Positions 46,028 through 54,939 of a DNA stretch of 64,000 bases are shown here, piece after piece (the stretch's first letter is position 1; the number at the start of each line of letters is the position of its first letter). The position numbers and the translations under genes are program-made. A model generated the notes under the pieces. It had not been told where the DNA came from. It searched no databases and worked only from the letters and a program-made list of their open reading frames with translations. This stretch comes from Pseudoalteromonas sp. MM1 (GTDB lineage: Bacteria; Pseudomonadota; Gammaproteobacteria; Enterobacterales; Alteromonadaceae), in contig NZ_AP027922.1 in the NCBI RefSeq assembly GCF_030296835.1, positions 1,240,001 to 1,304,000 of the forward strand, read 5' to 3'.

Positions 46028-48102
46028 TAATAATCTATTTGTCTTTTAAAAGGTGGTAAGGTGTCGAGCATGGCTTTGCCGTAGCGCTTAGTAACTAAGC
46101 GTCTATCGAGAATGGTTATACGGCCTTCATCGCTCTCTTTTCGCAGCAGTCTACCACAGCTTTGTACCAATTTCTTTGCTGCATCGGGCACCGTAATAGA
46201 CAAAAACGGATTACCGCCTTTACTTTGTACAAATTCGGCTTGGGCTTCTTCTATTGGTGATGTAGGTACTGCAAACGGTATTTTTGTAATGATTAAGTTT
46301 TCTAAATATTTACCAGGTAAATCAAGCCCTTCAGAGAGGCTTTGCGTACCAAATAAAATACTACCTTTGCCAGCATCGATATTTTGGGTGTGCTTTTTTA
46401 ATAATGCCTCGCGCGACATTTCGCCCTGCACTAATAAGTTAAAACCTTTTGTTCTAAGAAACTTAGCCACATGGTCCATTTGCCAATACGATGCGAACAA
46501 CACTAAATTGGCTTTGTTTGTGTTTAAGTACTCAGGCAAGGTTTGCGCTATATGATCACTAAAGGCCTTGTCGGTTGGCTCAATTTTACTTACCGGAATT
46601 CTAAGTGTTGCTTGTTTAGGGTAATCAAAAGGAGAGGGGACCTTAATAAACTTAACACCTTCTTCCTTTGCTAAGCCACTTTCGTATGCAAAGTGGTCAA
46701 ACGAGCCGAGGGCACTTAAAGTAGCCGAGCATAATACCGCCCCTGCGCATTCATTCCATAGTTTGTCTTTTAAGTAGTAGCCAACTTCGATAGGACAATC
46801 ACTTAATAGGTGATCGTGATGGTTTTTATATTCTAAACGCTTTATCCACCTAGCGTGGGGTGTGCCTTCGCCTTTATTTGCATAGCTATACCACAGCTTA
46901 TTTAATTGCTCTAAGCGGTTTATGTAGTGTCCGCTTTCGGCCAAAACAGGGTCGGCAACGTAGGGTTTTATATCGCCATCGCTTACATCTTGCGTGAGGG
47001 TATCGTGCATTTTATTTAAACAACGCAGTGCATCTAGTGTAGCGTCACTTATATCTTTAGCTTTGTTGTGCAATGATTTTGGTATTTCGCCATGCTCAAA
47101 ACGGTATGTGTCGTCTTTTGAATATTCAAAGTCGGCATTATCAAGAATATCACGCACTACTTTTAAGTCTTTATTAGCATCGTTAATGCTATCGCATAGC
47201 TTAAAGTTTTGCCCAATGGCTTTTTGCCCCACTAGTACCTTAGACATTTTGCCGCTAAATTTGGTGAGCTTATCGAGCCAATCAATAGTGCCTTTAATAG
47301 TGGCCGCTGCCGATGAAAAGTCGCGGGTAATATGCGCAAGGTGGTGCGCTTCATCTATTACATAAATAGTATTATCGGGCTCGGGTAAAATTTTACCACC
47401 CCCTAAATCCAAATCAGCGAGTAATAACGAATGATTAATTACTAGTACATCCATTTGCATAAGCTGATTACGAGCAAGCTGAAATGGACAAGTTTGGTGG
47501 GCTTTCATTTGGCGTTGGCAAGCGTGTTTATCGCAGGCGATTAAGTTCCATACCCTGTCGGGTATGGTGTCGGCCCAGCTATCTCTGTCACCTTGCCATT
47601 GTTTATTTACATATGCATCGTAAAGACCTTTTAAGCACTTTGTTTCCATATCACTTAGTGGCGAGGTAAGTGTGGGCATAAACTCCATTTGCGTTTGGCT
47701 ATCGCCATTAACTGCGTTATGTAATTTATGGGCACATATATAGCGTTGCCTACCTTTTACTAGGTCAAACTTAAAGTCGAGCCCAGAATGTTTTTTAAAA
47801 AAAGGCAGCTCTTTTGCTATTAATTGCTCTTGCAGGGCCACGGTAGCCGTAGAAATAACCAGCTTCTTTTTTTGAGCAAGGGCAAGCGGTAACGCGCCTA
47901 AACAATAAGCAAGCGACTTACCAGTACCAGTGCCTGCCTCAATAACACATATACGCTGTTTTTTATGGTATTCGCCGGCAAGTGTTTTTGCTATTTCGGC
48001 AACTAGGTAGTTTTGACTACTACGCGGACGATAATCAGTAAGGTTACTAGCCACATGCTGGTGTACTTGCCTAATTGTTTTTTTTAGTTGGTCAGAAAGC
48101 AT
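46027..48102 (-). CDS. dinG: ATP-dependent DNA helicase DinG
   Basis: A 691-residue superfamily 2 (XPD-like) 5'-3' helicase. Walker A is EAGTGTGKSLAY (about residue 55), the DEAH box is VIDEAHHL near 250, and motif VI is QSCGRLLRKESDEGR near 660. The Fe-S cluster cysteines are candidates around CAHKLH (about 123), ACDKHACQRQ (about 194-199) and HQTCPFQ (about 207). It unwinds R-loops and D-loops. The LexA-like box 20 bp upstream supports SOS induction. Confidence 0.9.
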   Translation of the reverse strand: MLSDQLKKTIRQVHQHVASNLTDYRPRSSQNYLVAEIAKTLAGEYHKKQRICVIEAGTGTGKSLAYCLGALPLALAQKKKLVISTATVALQEQLIAKELPFFKKHSGLDFKFDLVKGRQRYICAHKLHNAVNGDSQTQMEFMPTLTSPLSDMETKCLKGLYDAYVNKQWQGDRDSWADTIPDRVWNLIACDKHACQRQMKAHQTCPFQLARNQLMQMDVLVINHSLLLADLDLGGGKILPEPDNTIYVIDEAHHLAHITRDFSSAAATIKGTIDWLDKLTKFSGKMSKVLVGQKAIGQNFKLCDSINDANKDLKVVRDILDNADFEYSKDDTYRFEHGEIPKSLHNKAKDISDATLDALRCLNKMHDTLTQDVSDGDIKPYVADPVLAESGHYINRLEQLNKLWYSYANKGEGTPHARWIKRLEYKNHHDHLLSDCPIEVGYYLKDKLWNECAGAVLCSATLSALGSFDHFAYESGLAKEEGVKFIKVPSPFDYPKQATLRIPVSKIEPTDKAFSDHIAQTLPEYLNTNKANLVLFASYWQMDHVAKFLRTKGFNLLVQGEMSREALLKKHTQNIDAGKGSILFGTQSLSEGLDLPGKYLENLIITKIPFAVPTSPIEEAQAEFVQSKGGNPFLSITVPDAAKKLVQSCGRLLRKESDEGRITILDRRLVTKRYGKAMLDTLPPFKRQIDY

Positions 48103-48121
48103 GAGGAGATAAACCTAAAAT

Positions 48122-48137
48122 ATGTATATAATTACAG
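48122..48137. promoter_or_regulatory. LexA (SOS) box candidate
   Basis: ATGTATATAATTACAG matches the SOS core CTGTATATATATACAG at 13 of 16 positions, keeping TGTATATA and ACAG. It lies 20 bp before the dinG start. It may also influence the divergent polB gene, about 200 bp away. Confidence 0.6.
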
Positions 48138-48260
48138 TGTATGGATTTTAGAGTTATAAGAGTGTAACTACAAGCAACGATGAAATTAATTTAACAAATT
48201 AATACGGCGATTTTTTAAGTTTATAAATTACTCCCTATTATGGCCGGTTTATATTTTGGG

Positions 48261-48277
48261 GTTGAACAATTTTCAAC
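48261..48277. other. Inverted repeat ahead of polB
   Basis: GTTGAA and TTCAAC flank a five-base spacer about 60 bp before polB. It could be an operator or a small hairpin; no recognised regulator fits. Confidence 0.35.
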
Positions 48278-48335
48278 TCTTAACGTTTATAGGCCTTAAA
48301 GTAGAAAAACAAAATATAAGTAAGGTTTATTGATA

Positions 48336-50678
48336 GTGTATTTAACATCTGGTTTTGTACTTTCTGCACAAGCGCACGATAGCGCTCAGGGTTTACAATA
48401 TGAAATTTGGTTTGCTACCGATAATGGACCAATAAAAGCAATTTCTAAGAACGAAACCGCACTATTTTTTATAAAAAATTCGGATGCTGAAGCTGCCCGT
48501 ACCATTTTAGCTGCCGAATCACTGAACTTTTTAATTAAACCTCTTTCGCTTAAAAATTTTCAGCAGCAAAAAATGTGTGGTTGTTATTTTTACTCCCTTA
48601 AACACTTTTATAGCGCGAGCAAAGCGTTAAAAAGCCACGGTATTACACTTTATGAGGATGATATTAGGCCCATTGAGCGCTATTTAATGGAGCGCTTTAT
48701 TAAAGGCGGGGCATGGGTTACGGGTAAACGAGTGGATCATGCACATTACACTGAAATTTTAGATGCTGAATTAAAAACCAACGCCGACTATACGCCTGCG
48801 CTTTCTAAGTTGTCACTTGATATAGAGTGCAATGAAAGTGGGGTGTTGTTTTCTATTGGTTTGGTAGGCTGCGGTTTAGATTGCGTTATTATGATTGGCG
48901 AGCCTGAACATTACGACCCATCGATTGGTTATACTATTATATGGTGCGACGATGAGGCTGCACTATTACAGCAACTTGTAACGCTTATTAAGCAGTGCGA
49001 CCCTGACATTATCATTGGGTGGAATGTTATTGAATTTGATTTTTCGGTTATTTATGAGCGCTCAGAGGCGCTTGGGGTAAAACTATTATTAGGAAGAGGA
49101 AACCTTCCTTTATATGTTCGAAAAGGGCATTTTACACGGGTGTCTATTCCTGGGCGCTGCGTAATAGATGGCATTGATACCTTAAAAAATGCCACTTATA
49201 GCTTCGAGACCTTCTCACTTGCCAATGTTTCAAAAGAGATTTTAGGTGAATCTAAATTAATTGAATCTAGTAACAGTTTACAAGAAATAATCCGCCAATT
49301 TAATGAAGATAAGCGCTCGCTTGCTAACTACAACCGCCAAGACTGCATACTAGTAAATAAAATTTTCGAAAAACTAAAGCTACTTGATTTTGCTGTTATT
49401 CGCACGCAACTCACAGGCCTTGAGCTCGAAAAGCGCGGTGGCTCTGTGGCTGCTTTTATAAACATGTATTTGCCTTTATTGCACCGCAGCGGTTATGTAG
49501 CCCCTAATATGGGCGACCATGGGCTGACTTTTGAAAGCCCCGGTGGCTATGTTATGGAGTCGATTCCGGGGCTGTATAAAAATGTCATAGTGCTTGATTT
49601 TAAAAGCCTGTACCCCAGTATTATGCAAACTTTTTACATTGATCCACTAGGCCTGATAGAAGGGATTGAAAACCCTGAAAACAGTATTGAAGGTTTTAAT
49701 AACGCATTGTTTTCAAGAGAGCAGCACCATTTACCAGCGCTTATAAAAAGCCTAGCGCTGCAGCGCCAACGGGCAAAAGATAATCACGACTTAATGCTAT
49801 CCCAAGCGATTAAAATAATCATGAACAGTTTATACGGGGTACTAGGCTCACAAGGCTGTCGTTTTTATGACCCTCGACTCTCAAGCTCTATTACTTTGCG
49901 TGGCCATGAGATAATGCTGCAAACTAAAAAGTGGATTGAAGAGCAAGGTTATAGTGTTATTTACGGTGATACCGATTCGACCTTTGTAAAATTAACGGAT
50001 GATTTAAGTGTTGAGGCGTGTAATAACATTGGTAAACAGTTAGCTAAACACATAAACACATTGTGGCGGCAACACATACACGCTAAACATAACTTAACAA
50101 GTCATTTAGAAATAGAGTTTGAAGCGCTGTATAGCCCGTTCTTTTTACCCACCATAAGAGGTAAAAATGTGGGGTCTAAAAAACGTTATGTTGGGCTATT
50201 AATAAAGCCAGATGAAACTAAATTGGTTTTTAAAGGCTTAGAAACCGTAAGAAGTGACTGGTCTAAACTGGCTCAACAGTTTCAATCTGATTTATTTACC
50301 CTCCTTTTTGAGCAACCTGAGCAAATAAATAACCTTGTAAACGATTACATTAGTAAACTTTTACGCGGCGAATTTGATCATATGCTGGTTTTTAAAAAAC
50401 GTTTAGGTCAAAACTTAACCGATTATCAAAAAAATATCCCTCCTCATGTACAAGCAGTAAAAAAGTTTCAGAAACAAAATAGTGAATTTACGCTAAAAAG
50501 AGGTGAATTTGTTACATTCGTTTACACAACCCACGGCGTTGAGCTGTATCAAGGGCTGCATAGCTATGACTACCCATTGTATATAGACAAACAAATTGTA
50601 CCTTTATTAGAAATGGTTACGCAATTTGTTAACGTTAACGTAAACAGTTTCGAGCTAAAACAGTTCGAATTATTCTAA
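48336..50678 (+). CDS. polB: DNA polymerase II
   Basis: A family B polymerase of 780 residues from GTG 48336; a TTG at 48330, in better spacing to AAGG, is an alternative, and no ATG is suitable. The early YEIWFATDNGPIK and the ERYLMERFI region match E. coli Pol II. The exonuclease motif is SLDIECNES (about 162), and the polymerase motifs are DFKSLYPSIM (about 424), KIIMNSLYGVLG (about 497) and YGDTDSTFV (about 545). It restarts replication past damage. Divergent from dinG, another damage-response gene. Confidence 0.94.
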   Translation: MYLTSGFVLSAQAHDSAQGLQYEIWFATDNGPIKAISKNETALFFIKNSDAEAARTILAAESLNFLIKPLSLKNFQQQKMCGCYFYSLKHFYSASKALKSHGITLYEDDIRPIERYLMERFIKGGAWVTGKRVDHAHYTEILDAELKTNADYTPALSKLSLDIECNESGVLFSIGLVGCGLDCVIMIGEPEHYDPSIGYTIIWCDDEAALLQQLVTLIKQCDPDIIIGWNVIEFDFSVIYERSEALGVKLLLGRGNLPLYVRKGHFTRVSIPGRCVIDGIDTLKNATYSFETFSLANVSKEILGESKLIESSNSLQEIIRQFNEDKRSLANYNRQDCILVNKIFEKLKLLDFAVIRTQLTGLELEKRGGSVAAFINMYLPLLHRSGYVAPNMGDHGLTFESPGGYVMESIPGLYKNVIVLDFKSLYPSIMQTFYIDPLGLIEGIENPENSIEGFNNALFSREQHHLPALIKSLALQRQRAKDNHDLMLSQAIKIIMNSLYGVLGSQGCRFYDPRLSSSITLRGHEIMLQTKKWIEEQGYSVIYGDTDSTFVKLTDDLSVEACNNIGKQLAKHINTLWRQHIHAKHNLTSHLEIEFEALYSPFFLPTIRGKNVGSKKRYVGLLIKPDETKLVFKGLETVRSDWSKLAQQFQSDLFTLLFEQPEQINNLVNDYISKLLRGEFDHMLVFKKRLGQNLTDYQKNIPPHVQAVKKFQKQNSEFTLKRGEFVTFVYTTHGVELYQGLHSYDYPLYIDKQIVPLLEMVTQFVNVNVNSFELKQFELF

Positions 50679-50795
50679 TTTGTACCTATTAATGTAACTT
50701 TTGATTACATAATCCACATTTTAGCTTTATTTTTGTTCAGTAATTCCTCATTTAAGCTAAAAAACAATAAAAAACCCTTTTTTAATTAATATTTG

Positions 50796-50855
50796 GTTAA
50801 CAGTAGTTGGCTTTTAGATGTTTTTTGTTTAGTATTTGGTTTAGTCGCTGTTAAC
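50796..50855. other. Spaced inverted repeat GTTAACAG/CTGTTAAC
   Basis: GTTAACAG (50796-50803) and CTGTTAAC (50848-50855) form 8-bp arms about 44 bp apart in the leader of the TonB receptor. Possibly paired regulator sites; no factor is assigned. Confidence 0.3.
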
Positions 50856-50923
50856 AAACTGTGACAACAAAAAATAATTAAATAATAGTCGCTTCTAACA
50901 AGTGGTGACCCAGGGAGAATCAA

Positions 50924-53545
50924 ATGTTAAATAATAAAGTTTCAAAGGCAGTTCGCTTAGCGATTGCTTTTGGTGCAGTATCAACAGCTGCATTTTCGTC
51001 AAGTTCATTTGCTGCAGAAGAAGAGTCTGCAGAAAAAGTAGAACGTATCCAAGTAACTGGTTCACGTATCAAACGTACAGATTTAGAGGGTGCTTCTCCG
51101 GTTGTATCTATTACTTCTGCTGATATTAAGCTAGAAGGTGACTACACAGTTGCAGATGCACTACGCTCTAGTTCATTAAACTCATTCGGTTCGTTCTCAG
51201 AGCGCTCTGGTAGTTCAGCGCAATCTCAAGCGACTATCAATTTACGTGGTGCTGGATCACGTCGTACTTTAGTACTTTTAAATGGTCGTCGTTTCCCAGG
51301 TTCACCAACATTAGGTGGCGCTTCTGCTAACCTTAATGCAATTCCAATGGCTGCTGTTGAACGTATCGATATCATGACTGAAGGTGCATCTTCTATTTAT
51401 GGTTCTGATGCAATGGCGGGTGTTGTAAACGTAATTATGAAAGAGAACTTTGAAGGTTTAACTTTCAACATTGGCGCGGGTCACCGTGACCAAGATGAAG
51501 GCACTACTTCTACTGAATTTTCTGTAGTTGGTGGTGTTTCAAACGATAAAGGTAACATTACATTCTCTTTCGACCACCAATCTCGTAAAGGTATTTCAGA
51601 TGCAGACCGTGACTACACTAAAGCTCAGCTTGGTGATTTAGACGGTGATGGCGACATTGAAGCTTACACTGCAGATACTGTAGGTTGGTCATACTTTGGT
51701 GCTACTGTACTTTCACCTGATTTTGCTACAGCGTCAGCTTCACTTTTATGTGATGATTTAATCTCTGAGTACGGTGAGGATACTTTCCGCCGCGTTGACG
51801 CAAATGAAGATTGGGGCCCAGGTTCTGAGTACTGTATGTATGCATTTGCTAATGTATCTTACAACACAGCATCAATTGACCGTAACACGCTATATGTAAG
51901 TGCCAACTATGAGTTAACAGATGATATTGAGTTTTTTGCTCAAACAATGTTTGTACAAAACTCTTCATTTGGTCGTTACGCACCACCTGCAGCAGCATGG
52001 GAAAACATGTCAGCAGATAATCCGCATAACCCATATGGCGTAGACGGTGCATATGGTTTATTCCGTTGGGTAGGTATTGGTACACGTGATGGTAACGTAG
52101 ACGATTACAACCAAGATTTAACAGCTGGTTTACGTGGTGATTTAGATTGGAACAACGCTTCTTGGGAAGTCTACTACCACCACAATAAAGCAGATAACAA
52201 ATCTGTAGGTGAATACTACCTTTCTTACAGTGGTTTAGCATACAACGAAGCTAACGATATCGATTTAGGCTCTGATGAAGGCATTGCCAACATGAAGTCG
52301 ACTACGTTACAAAACTCAGGTTCTACTTTTGACCAATATTTTGCTGGTTTAGGTTTTGACTTATTTGAACTACCAGGTGGTGCTGTTGCTCACTATGTAG
52401 GTGTTGAATACTTTGAACAAACTTACGAAGATATTTACGATGGTCAATCTGAAGCTGGCTTAATCGGTGGCTCTGCAGGTAACTCTTCAATGGGTGACCG
52501 TGATGTGACAGCTATTTTCTTCGAATCAGTACTACCAGTTTCTGATACGGTAGAAGTAAACTTAAAAGCTCGTTACGATGATTACTCTGACTTTGGTGAC
52601 AATGTTGCTCCAGCTGTATCTGCTCGCTGGCAGGTTGCTGATAACGTAGTTATTCGTGGTTCTTACTCAGAATCTTTCCGTGCACCAGGTCTAGATTTAC
52701 TTAATGCAGCACGTACATTCTCTGCTGAATCTGCAATCGATTATAACAATGGTTCTACTACTTCACGTCAGTACAACACATACTATACTCAGAACTCAGA
52801 ACTTGAGGCAGAGACTTCAGATTACATCAACTTAGGTGTGGCATGGGATGTAAACGATAACTTAAGCTTTAAGTTAGATTACTTCCAGCTTTCAATTGAT
52901 AATGTTATTCAGTCAAAATCTCTACAGGGCTTATTGTCTGATGAGGCAGCTGGCCTAATCACTGCAGTAGGTGTTGATACAGATACGTCTGATGAAACTT
53001 TCTACCTTAAGCGTTCTGCTTCAGGTACGCTAATCGAAGCGGGTACTTCTTACTTTAACGGTGCTGGTTTTGAAATTGAAGGTTTTGACTTCACTATTAA
53101 TGCAAACCTAGAGACTGATTTTGGTGACTTCCGCTTTAACAATGTTAACAGTGTAACACTTTCATACGATTCTGAAGTGGGTGGTGTAGTACAAGACACT
53201 GCTGGTTGGTCTGGCCAACCTGATCTTAAGTCAGTAGCAACAATTTCTTGGTCACTTGATGATCACACAGTATCTTGGAACTCTACTTACACAGCAAGCA
53301 CGTCTGAGACTGAAGTTGATGAAGATGGCGATGGTTTCTACGAGCAATCAGGTGATTTAGACAGCTGGTTAATCCATAACTTAACTTACAGCTACAATGC
53401 AGGTCCTTACGGCGCTGTAACATTTACTGTAAGTAACCTAACTGACGAAGACCCAGTTCTTTCTTCAGCTGGTACATGGGATAACCAAGACCTTTACAAT
53501 AACTTTGGTCGTGATTACCGTGTAAACTACTCAATTAGCTTCTAA
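50924..53545 (+). CDS. Large TonB-dependent receptor (A)
   Basis: An 873-residue receptor. The signal peptide starts MLNNKVSKAVRLAIAFG and ends SSFAAEE. The TonB-box-like VERIQVTGSRIKR is followed by a plug with TINLRGAGSRRTLVLLNGRRF and IMTEGASSIYGSDAMAGVVN, and the barrel ends SISF. An EF-hand-like loop DLDGDGDIEAY lies near residue 236. GGGAG precedes the ATG. It is a paralogue of the receptor at 54940. This group is common in marine Alteromonadales and imports glycans, peptides or chelates; the ligand is unknown. A SAM methyltransferase gene follows after a terminator. Confidence 0.92.
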   Translation: MLNNKVSKAVRLAIAFGAVSTAAFSSSSFAAEEESAEKVERIQVTGSRIKRTDLEGASPVVSITSADIKLEGDYTVADALRSSSLNSFGSFSERSGSSAQSQATINLRGAGSRRTLVLLNGRRFPGSPTLGGASANLNAIPMAAVERIDIMTEGASSIYGSDAMAGVVNVIMKENFEGLTFNIGAGHRDQDEGTTSTEFSVVGGVSNDKGNITFSFDHQSRKGISDADRDYTKAQLGDLDGDGDIEAYTADTVGWSYFGATVLSPDFATASASLLCDDLISEYGEDTFRRVDANEDWGPGSEYCMYAFANVSYNTASIDRNTLYVSANYELTDDIEFFAQTMFVQNSSFGRYAPPAAAWENMSADNPHNPYGVDGAYGLFRWVGIGTRDGNVDDYNQDLTAGLRGDLDWNNASWEVYYHHNKADNKSVGEYYLSYSGLAYNEANDIDLGSDEGIANMKSTTLQNSGSTFDQYFAGLGFDLFELPGGAVAHYVGVEYFEQTYEDIYDGQSEAGLIGGSAGNSSMGDRDVTAIFFESVLPVSDTVEVNLKARYDDYSDFGDNVAPAVSARWQVADNVVIRGSYSESFRAPGLDLLNAARTFSAESAIDYNNGSTTSRQYNTYYTQNSELEAETSDYINLGVAWDVNDNLSFKLDYFQLSIDNVIQSKSLQGLLSDEAAGLITAVGVDTDTSDETFYLKRSASGTLIEAGTSYFNGAGFEIEGFDFTINANLETDFGDFRFNNVNSVTLSYDSEVGGVVQDTAGWSGQPDLKSVATISWSLDDHTVSWNSTYTASTSETEVDEDGDGFYEQSGDLDSWLIHNLTYSYNAGPYGAVTFTVSNLTDEDPVLSSAGTWDNQDLYNNFGRDYRVNYSISF

Positions 53546-53571
53546 TATTAATTAGAAACAGGTTGATATAT

Positions 53572-53598
53572 AGGGCTGAATTTATTCAGCCCTTTTTT
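53572..53598 (+). terminator. Intrinsic terminator after receptor A
   Basis: GGGCTGAA (53573-53580) pairs with TTCAGCCC (53585-53592) around TTTA, followed by six T. The methyltransferase start is only 15 bases further on. Confidence 0.9.
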
Positions 53599-53612
53599 AT
53601 GGGAATTTTTTT

Positions 53613-54482
53613 ATGGAAAATTATTGGAGTGAGTATTGGTCTCAAGGGTATTTAACTTCATTTGGGCAGGATATTAAGAAAAACTATACAGGCAAGCTCA
53701 AGCAGAGCTGGACAGGTTTTGCTAGTGAGCTTAGTCCTCAGTGTAAGATACTAGACATAGGCACAGGCAATGGCGCACTGGTACAGCTTATACACGATAG
53801 TAGTAAAGATCAGCTGAGCTTTATTGGTATTGATAAAGCAACAGTGGCAAAGAGCGTTACAGGCGTGCCCGACTCTAGTATTTTATCAAATGTAAGTGCA
53901 GAGTCCTTACCTTTTGAAAATAATGAATTTGATGCGATAGTGGCTCAATTTGCAATTGAATACAGTGAGCTTTCGAAGAGCATTCCTGAATTATTTAGGG
54001 TATTAAAACCGGGTGGGTTATATCAAATTGTTTGCCACGAAATAGATTCAGATATAGTTAAACCAAATGTGCTTATACTGGAGTCTGCTGTACGTGTACG
54101 TAGTGACTTGTTAGCACCTTTAAAGCAGCTAATTGATGAGCTGAAAAAAGATGATAATGCTCAGGTTAATAGCTTGATAAAAACAATAAATAACCTTATC
54201 AAGCTTGAAAGGCAAGTACACCCTCACGCAGTTAATGGGACACGGTATCCTGACTTTTTTCAGTTTATTTTGAATAATAGAAAAATTGATTTAGAACGCG
54301 CTTATCAATTATTTACTCAAGAGCTCGAAGGGCTGATCTTTAGGTTAAGTGACTTAAAGCAAGCGGCGTTAAACTCTCAGGATATTAGCCAGTTGTTATT
54401 GTTAGGCGATAAAACATTTAAAGAGGCTTTAGTTGACTCTAATAATGAATATATCGGAACGCTTTACAAAGGACGCAAATAG
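53613..54482 (+). CDS. Class I SAM-dependent methyltransferase
   Basis: A 289-residue protein with motif I ILDIGTGNGALVQLI (about residue 47), FIGIDKA as motif II, and LRVLKPGGLYQIV-like motif near residue 130 (ELFRVLKPGGLYQIVCHE). These define a Rossmann-fold methyltransferase. The C-terminal half is helical and not recognised. It lies directly after the receptor terminator and would be expressed by read-through. The acceptor is unknown. Confidence 0.85.
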   Translation: MENYWSEYWSQGYLTSFGQDIKKNYTGKLKQSWTGFASELSPQCKILDIGTGNGALVQLIHDSSKDQLSFIGIDKATVAKSVTGVPDSSILSNVSAESLPFENNEFDAIVAQFAIEYSELSKSIPELFRVLKPGGLYQIVCHEIDSDIVKPNVLILESAVRVRSDLLAPLKQLIDELKKDDNAQVNSLIKTINNLIKLERQVHPHAVNGTRYPDFFQFILNNRKIDLERAYQLFTQELEGLIFRLSDLKQAALNSQDISQLLLLGDKTFKEALVDSNNEYIGTLYKGRK

Positions 54483-54939
54483 CTAGCCTCATAACTCAAT
54501 TTTGTTTTGTTCAGTGCATTAATAATCTAGCAGCTTTGATGGTATTCCAAAGGCCATACGGGCTGCAGCTCCCGCTTACTCTAACCTTTTCAGCGACTTG
54601 TTAAACATTGTTCTTGGTCACCTTGTCATTTATAAATTTTAAATTACCTTGTTAACACCTTTAAAAATGTAAATAAGTAGAAGTATTTTTACGCTTTATT
54701 TTCAAAAATGCATTGTTCCGATTATTGGTATATTCACATTTTATTTTTGTCCCTTTTATTGAAATAAACTAATATTAATTATATTCAAATTGATGTGAAT
54801 TATTGGTTTTTAATATGTTGACTATGTTTATATATTGATACTAACATTCACAAAAGAAGCGATACTTTCACTTCTTAAGCTATTTATTTAATGGCTAAAA
54901 TAATAAATATATAAATAAAATTATTTCAGGGAGAATCCA
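54483..54939. other. 457-bp non-coding region
   Basis: No gene was seen. It is AT-rich towards the next receptor, which has a long leader. A GC-richer island at about 54535-54620 contains CGACTTGTTAAAC, resembling an integron attC core, without a matching partner half. Confidence 0.55.

Noticed and set aside
54535..54625. Integron or cassette array
   Set aside because: Only one possible attC core, no integrase and no cassette-like short genes.
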